Of a stretch of 44,742 nt of DNA, positions 42,509 through 44,742 are shown in pieces. The position numbers and the translations under genes are program-made. Source of the DNA: Thermoanaerobaculia bacterium (GTDB taxonomy: Bacteria > Acidobacteriota > Thermoanaerobaculia > Gp7-AA8); NCBI GenBank assembly GCA_017883235.1, contig JADGNY010000048.1, forward strand, positions 1-44,742. The letters run 5' to 3'. Numbering within the stretch: the stretch's first letter is position 1; each line of letters opens with the position of its first letter. The notes beneath the pieces were generated by a model, which was given only the letters and a program-made list of their open reading frames with translations, had not been told where the DNA came from and made no database searches.

Positions 42509-43558
42509 ATTACCGGCAGCGGAATCGGCATCCCGAAGAACGTCGTAACGAACGACAAGCTCGCGCGCATCATGGATACCAGCGACGAGTGGATCCGGGC
42601 GCGTAGCGGCATCGAGCAGAGGTACTACGCCGACCCCGGCCAGTCGTCGTCGGACCTCGGCGTCATCGCCGCCGAGGGAGCGCTCCAGGCCGCGGGGCGG
42701 ACGCACGACGACATCGACGCACTGATCTTTGCCACGATGTCTCCCGACTACTTCTTCCCCGGCAACGGACCGGTTGTCCAGGCCAAGATGGGCTTTCGGG
42801 AGGCGTTGCCGACGTTCGACATCCGCCAGCAATGCTCCGGATTCCTCTACGGCCTCGACCTCGCCGACTCGCTCATCCGCAGCGGCAAATACGCGCGAGT
42901 CCTGCTCATCGGCGGCGATGTACACACCCCGTTCATGCCGTGGAAGAACGGCTGGGACACGACCATCGGACTCGAGGATCGCGAGGTCACGGACGAAGAG
43001 CGCGAGCGAAACACCAACATCCGCGACCGCGTCGTGCTCTTTGGCGACGGAGCGGGCGCCGTGGTTGTCGAGGCGATGAACGACGGCGATCGAGGGTTTC
43101 TCACCTCGAAGCTCTACACCAACGGCTCGGGCATTGAAGCGCTTTACACACGCGGCGTCGGCTTTCGGCTTCGTCCGTTCGTCACGCATCAGCAGATCGA
43201 CGATGGCGACATCATCCCGGACATGGACGGGCGCGAGGTTTTCCGCCAGGCTCTCTCGAAGATGCCCGAGGCAGTACGAACCGTCTGCGCGTCGGCAGGG
43301 CTGAGCGTGCCGGACATCGATGTACTGCTCATCCACCAGGCAAATATGCGAATCATCGACGGCGTCGCGAAACAGCTCGGCCTCGGGCCGGACCGCGTGC
43401 CGCACAATATCGAGCGATACGCCAACACGACCGCCGGCACGCTGCCGATTCTCTATCACGAGTGCGTGACCGATGGCCGGATCAAACCCGGAATGCTGGT
43501 CTGCTTCACGGCCCTGGGATCGGGGCTTCACTGGGGCGCGGCGCTGTATCGCGCGTGA
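42485..43558 (+). CDS. 3-oxoacyl-ACP synthase III family protein (FabH-like)
   Basis: 357 residues. Thiolase-fold Cys-His-Asn triad: Cys117 in RQQCSGFLYG, His284 in LLIHQANMRIIDGVAKQLG, Asn314 in RYANTTAGTLP. Other blocks are SGIEQRYYADPGQSSSDLG and VVLFGDGAGAVVVEA. It would condense an acyl-CoA with malonyl-ACP to start fatty-acid or polyketide chains. At 357 residues it is longer than FabH (about 317), with an insert around residues 147-180 (KNGWDTTIGLEDREVTDEER), so it may have a special substrate. The first 12 codons contain a duplicated 12-bp unit giving two in-frame ATGs (42485 and 42497). No fab genes are adjacent. Confidence 0.88.
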   Translation: MKSVMKSVITGSGIGIPKNVVTNDKLARIMDTSDEWIRARSGIEQRYYADPGQSSSDLGVIAAEGALQAAGRTHDDIDALIFATMSPDYFFPGNGPVVQAKMGFREALPTFDIRQQCSGFLYGLDLADSLIRSGKYARVLLIGGDVHTPFMPWKNGWDTTIGLEDREVTDEERERNTNIRDRVVLFGDGAGAVVVEAMNDGDRGFLTSKLYTNGSGIEALYTRGVGFRLRPFVTHQQIDDGDIIPDMDGREVFRQALSKMPEAVRTVCASAGLSVPDIDVLLIHQANMRIIDGVAKQLGLGPDRVPHNIERYANTTAGTLPILYHECVTDGRIKPGMLVCFTALGSGLHWGAALYRA

Positions 43559-43598
43559 TCGTTCATGGGAGTCTGCGCGGCAAAATGATGGAACGAAG

Positions 43599-43646
43599 GT
43601 GGTGGCCGAGCCTTGGGCAACCAGCGCAGCCGGCCGTGCCGGCCTA
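43599..43646 (-). repeat. TAG-initiated 48-bp interspersed repeat, copy 3
   Basis: Reverse complement of copy 1 with a few changes. Its leading TAG (43646-43644) is the stop codon of the M15-like peptidase gene. Confidence 0.8.
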
Positions 43647-44141
43647 CGCTTGCGGCTGCGGGATCTCGAAGTGCAGTCCGGGGTCGTTGGGCGGCGTCAG
43701 AAACTTGGACACACGCGCGTCCGCCTTCGCCGCCTTCTGGAACGCATCGACGTCGGCAACGGATGATGGTGCGACGTCGAAGACATTGAGCAGCTTCGGG
43801 TCGGCGGCGTGATGCGAGACGTTCATCGGTCCAAGCTCGACGATCTTCGCCGTCATGTCGGCCTTGATCGCGTCCGGCGTTTTGCCGGCGGCCTTGCCCG
43901 ATTCGTAGACGTCGATGACCGCCTGGCCCGGCGGCTTGTACAACCTCCGCTGCGCGGCAACGCCCTGCGTCTCGAGGTTGTTGAACATGACCCGGGCCTG
44001 ATCGGCCGGACTTCTCTGGGTGCTGGAGATGGTCACGCTGGCGACATTCGCCGCGGCCATCACGTCCCGCAACACGCCGAGGGAGTACGGCGTCACATCC
44101 GAGGACTTTGCGTTGGGACCAAAGACAATGTCGTCCGGCAT
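43644..44141 (-). CDS. M15-like (D-Ala-D-Ala carboxypeptidase-fold) peptidase without signal peptide
   Basis: 165 residues. SSTQRSPADQARVMFNNLE, then SHHAADPKLLNVFDVAPSS and LHFEIPQ correspond to the R/Q strand, the H...D zinc ligands and the HFE/HxE third ligand of M15 peptidases and L-Ala-D-Glu endolysins. There is no signal peptide or TM segment, so the product is cytoplasmic unless released by lysis or by a dedicated system. A phage-type endolysin, a secreted effector or a recycling enzyme are all possible; no phage genes surround it. The stop codon is provided by the interspersed repeat. Confidence 0.6.
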   Translation of the reverse strand: MPDDIVFGPNAKSSDVTPYSLGVLRDVMAAANVASVTISSTQRSPADQARVMFNNLETQGVAAQRRLYKPPGQAVIDVYESGKAAGKTPDAIKADMTAKIVELGPMNVSHHAADPKLLNVFDVAPSSVADVDAFQKAAKADARVSKFLTPPNDPGLHFEIPQPQA

Positions 44142-44333
44142 GGCGGAAGTTTATCCCGAATCATCCGTTCCATGCGTCGCGAACGGCGGCCGTGTCTTCA
44201 AATGACCGGAACCGAGCGATCCCTCCCGCCACTTACGATGACCAGCGCGACGATCGGCCGCCAGCGCTATCCGGCCTCGAAGTCAAACTACCGCCAGCCT
44301 CCGATGGAGGGTAAGCCGGAAAGCCGCCGGCGT

Positions 44334-44481
44334 CGATGATTCCGCGCGGCAGCAGGGGGCAGGCCCGACCTCACGAGCGACCAGCTATTCATTCCCGCTA
44401 GAGCAGTCGATGATTCCGCCCGGCACCAGGGCAGGTCCGGTCTCACCGAACGACAGCCATTTATGCCCGCGATAGCAGTCC
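44334..44481 (+). repeat. 74-bp tandem duplication
   Basis: Two adjacent copies (44334-44407, 44408-44481), each starting CGATGATTCCG and containing GGCA-CAGG blocks, about 80 per cent alike. Non-coding. The flanking bases 44142-44333 and 44482-44592 show no gene. Confidence 0.75.
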
Positions 44482-44592
44482 TTCGGCTCATCGCAGAACC
44501 AACAGCCTGTTCTCGATACCAGTTCCTCTGCTCTCCCGAGCTAACATCATGATTCTGCGAACAAAACGCTTGTTCCGCGTATCAAAACTATT

Positions 44593-44742
44593 GATCTGAT
44601 GGATCAAACCTGTTGATCTGTCGCATCAAACTTTCGATCTGACGGATCAAACCTGTTGATCTGTCGCATCAAACTTTCGATCTGGTGGATCAAACCTGTT
44701 GATCTGTCGCATCAAACTTTCGATCTGACGGATCAAACCTGT
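44593..44742. repeat. Tandem array, 43-bp dimer of 22+21 bp, running off the window
   Basis: GATCTGACGGATCAAACC-type 22-mers alternate with GATCTGTCGCATCAAAC-type 21-mers. Unit starts are at 44593, 44615, 44636, 44658, 44679, 44701 and 44722. The array is cut by the window end. Confidence 0.9.

Overview
The window is about 44.7 kb of high-GC DNA from a Gram-negative, outer-membrane-bearing bacterium. The evidence for that envelope is a lipid A/Kdo/heptose operon, an Omp85 barrel, TonB-like and CutA proteins, and lipoproteins. The gene mix (di-haem DUF1111 oxidoreductase, PQQ-type sugar dehydrogenase, DUF2007, DUF962, many palindromic repeats) would suit an Acidobacteriota-like lineage, but this is an inference and no rRNA is present. 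There is no prophage, IS element or CRISPR array.

Layout. 1-770: repeat-rich DNA with a 338-bp palindrome and a 12-copy 20-bp array. 770-5017: uracil-DNA glycosylase-like protein, DUF2007 protein, CPBP protease, sugar dehydrogenase, Mpo1-like protein and a coiled-coil protein. 5385-13885 (minus): glycerate kinase followed by a 2437-residue protein that joins a complete TamB-like inner-membrane/periplasmic module to a seven-POTRA Omp85 barrel. 13964-18087: a three-TM protein, uvrA and cutA. 18115-23725: mtgA, then waaA-lpxK-lpxL-waaF (lipid A and inner core), then a MerR regulator. 23946-29593: membrane protein, LTxxQ-like lipoprotein, tandem-VOC protein with ECF sigma factor, polytopic membrane protein, zinc-ribbon protein and tRNA-Gln. 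29623-34320: a decayed gene, a di-haem oxidoreductase/TonB-C operon, and a gene graveyard with fragments of at least four genes. 34323-38309: a glycan cluster (methyltransferase, GT4, PglD-like acetyltransferase, DegT aminotransferase). 38331-44141: TPR protein, class II aldolase, speA, lipoprotein, FabH-like synthase and an M15-like peptidase. The last 600 bp are again repeats.

How the genes fit together. Much of the window serves the envelope. waaA, lpxK, lpxL and waaF make lipid A-Kdo-heptose. MtgA polymerises peptidoglycan. The TamB-Omp85 fusion could form a covalent inner-to-outer-membrane bridge. The 34-38 kb cluster decorates surface glycans.

Three patterns cut across genes and are the main discoveries. 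(1) A one-polypeptide TamB-Omp85 fusion. (2) Several unrelated palindromic repeat families begin at, or within a few bases after, stop codons. (3) A -10 hexamer lies 6-10 nt upstream of about fourteen start codons, which predicts leaderless mRNAs; in three divergent pairs the two -10 elements overlap in one symmetric heptamer or undecamer.
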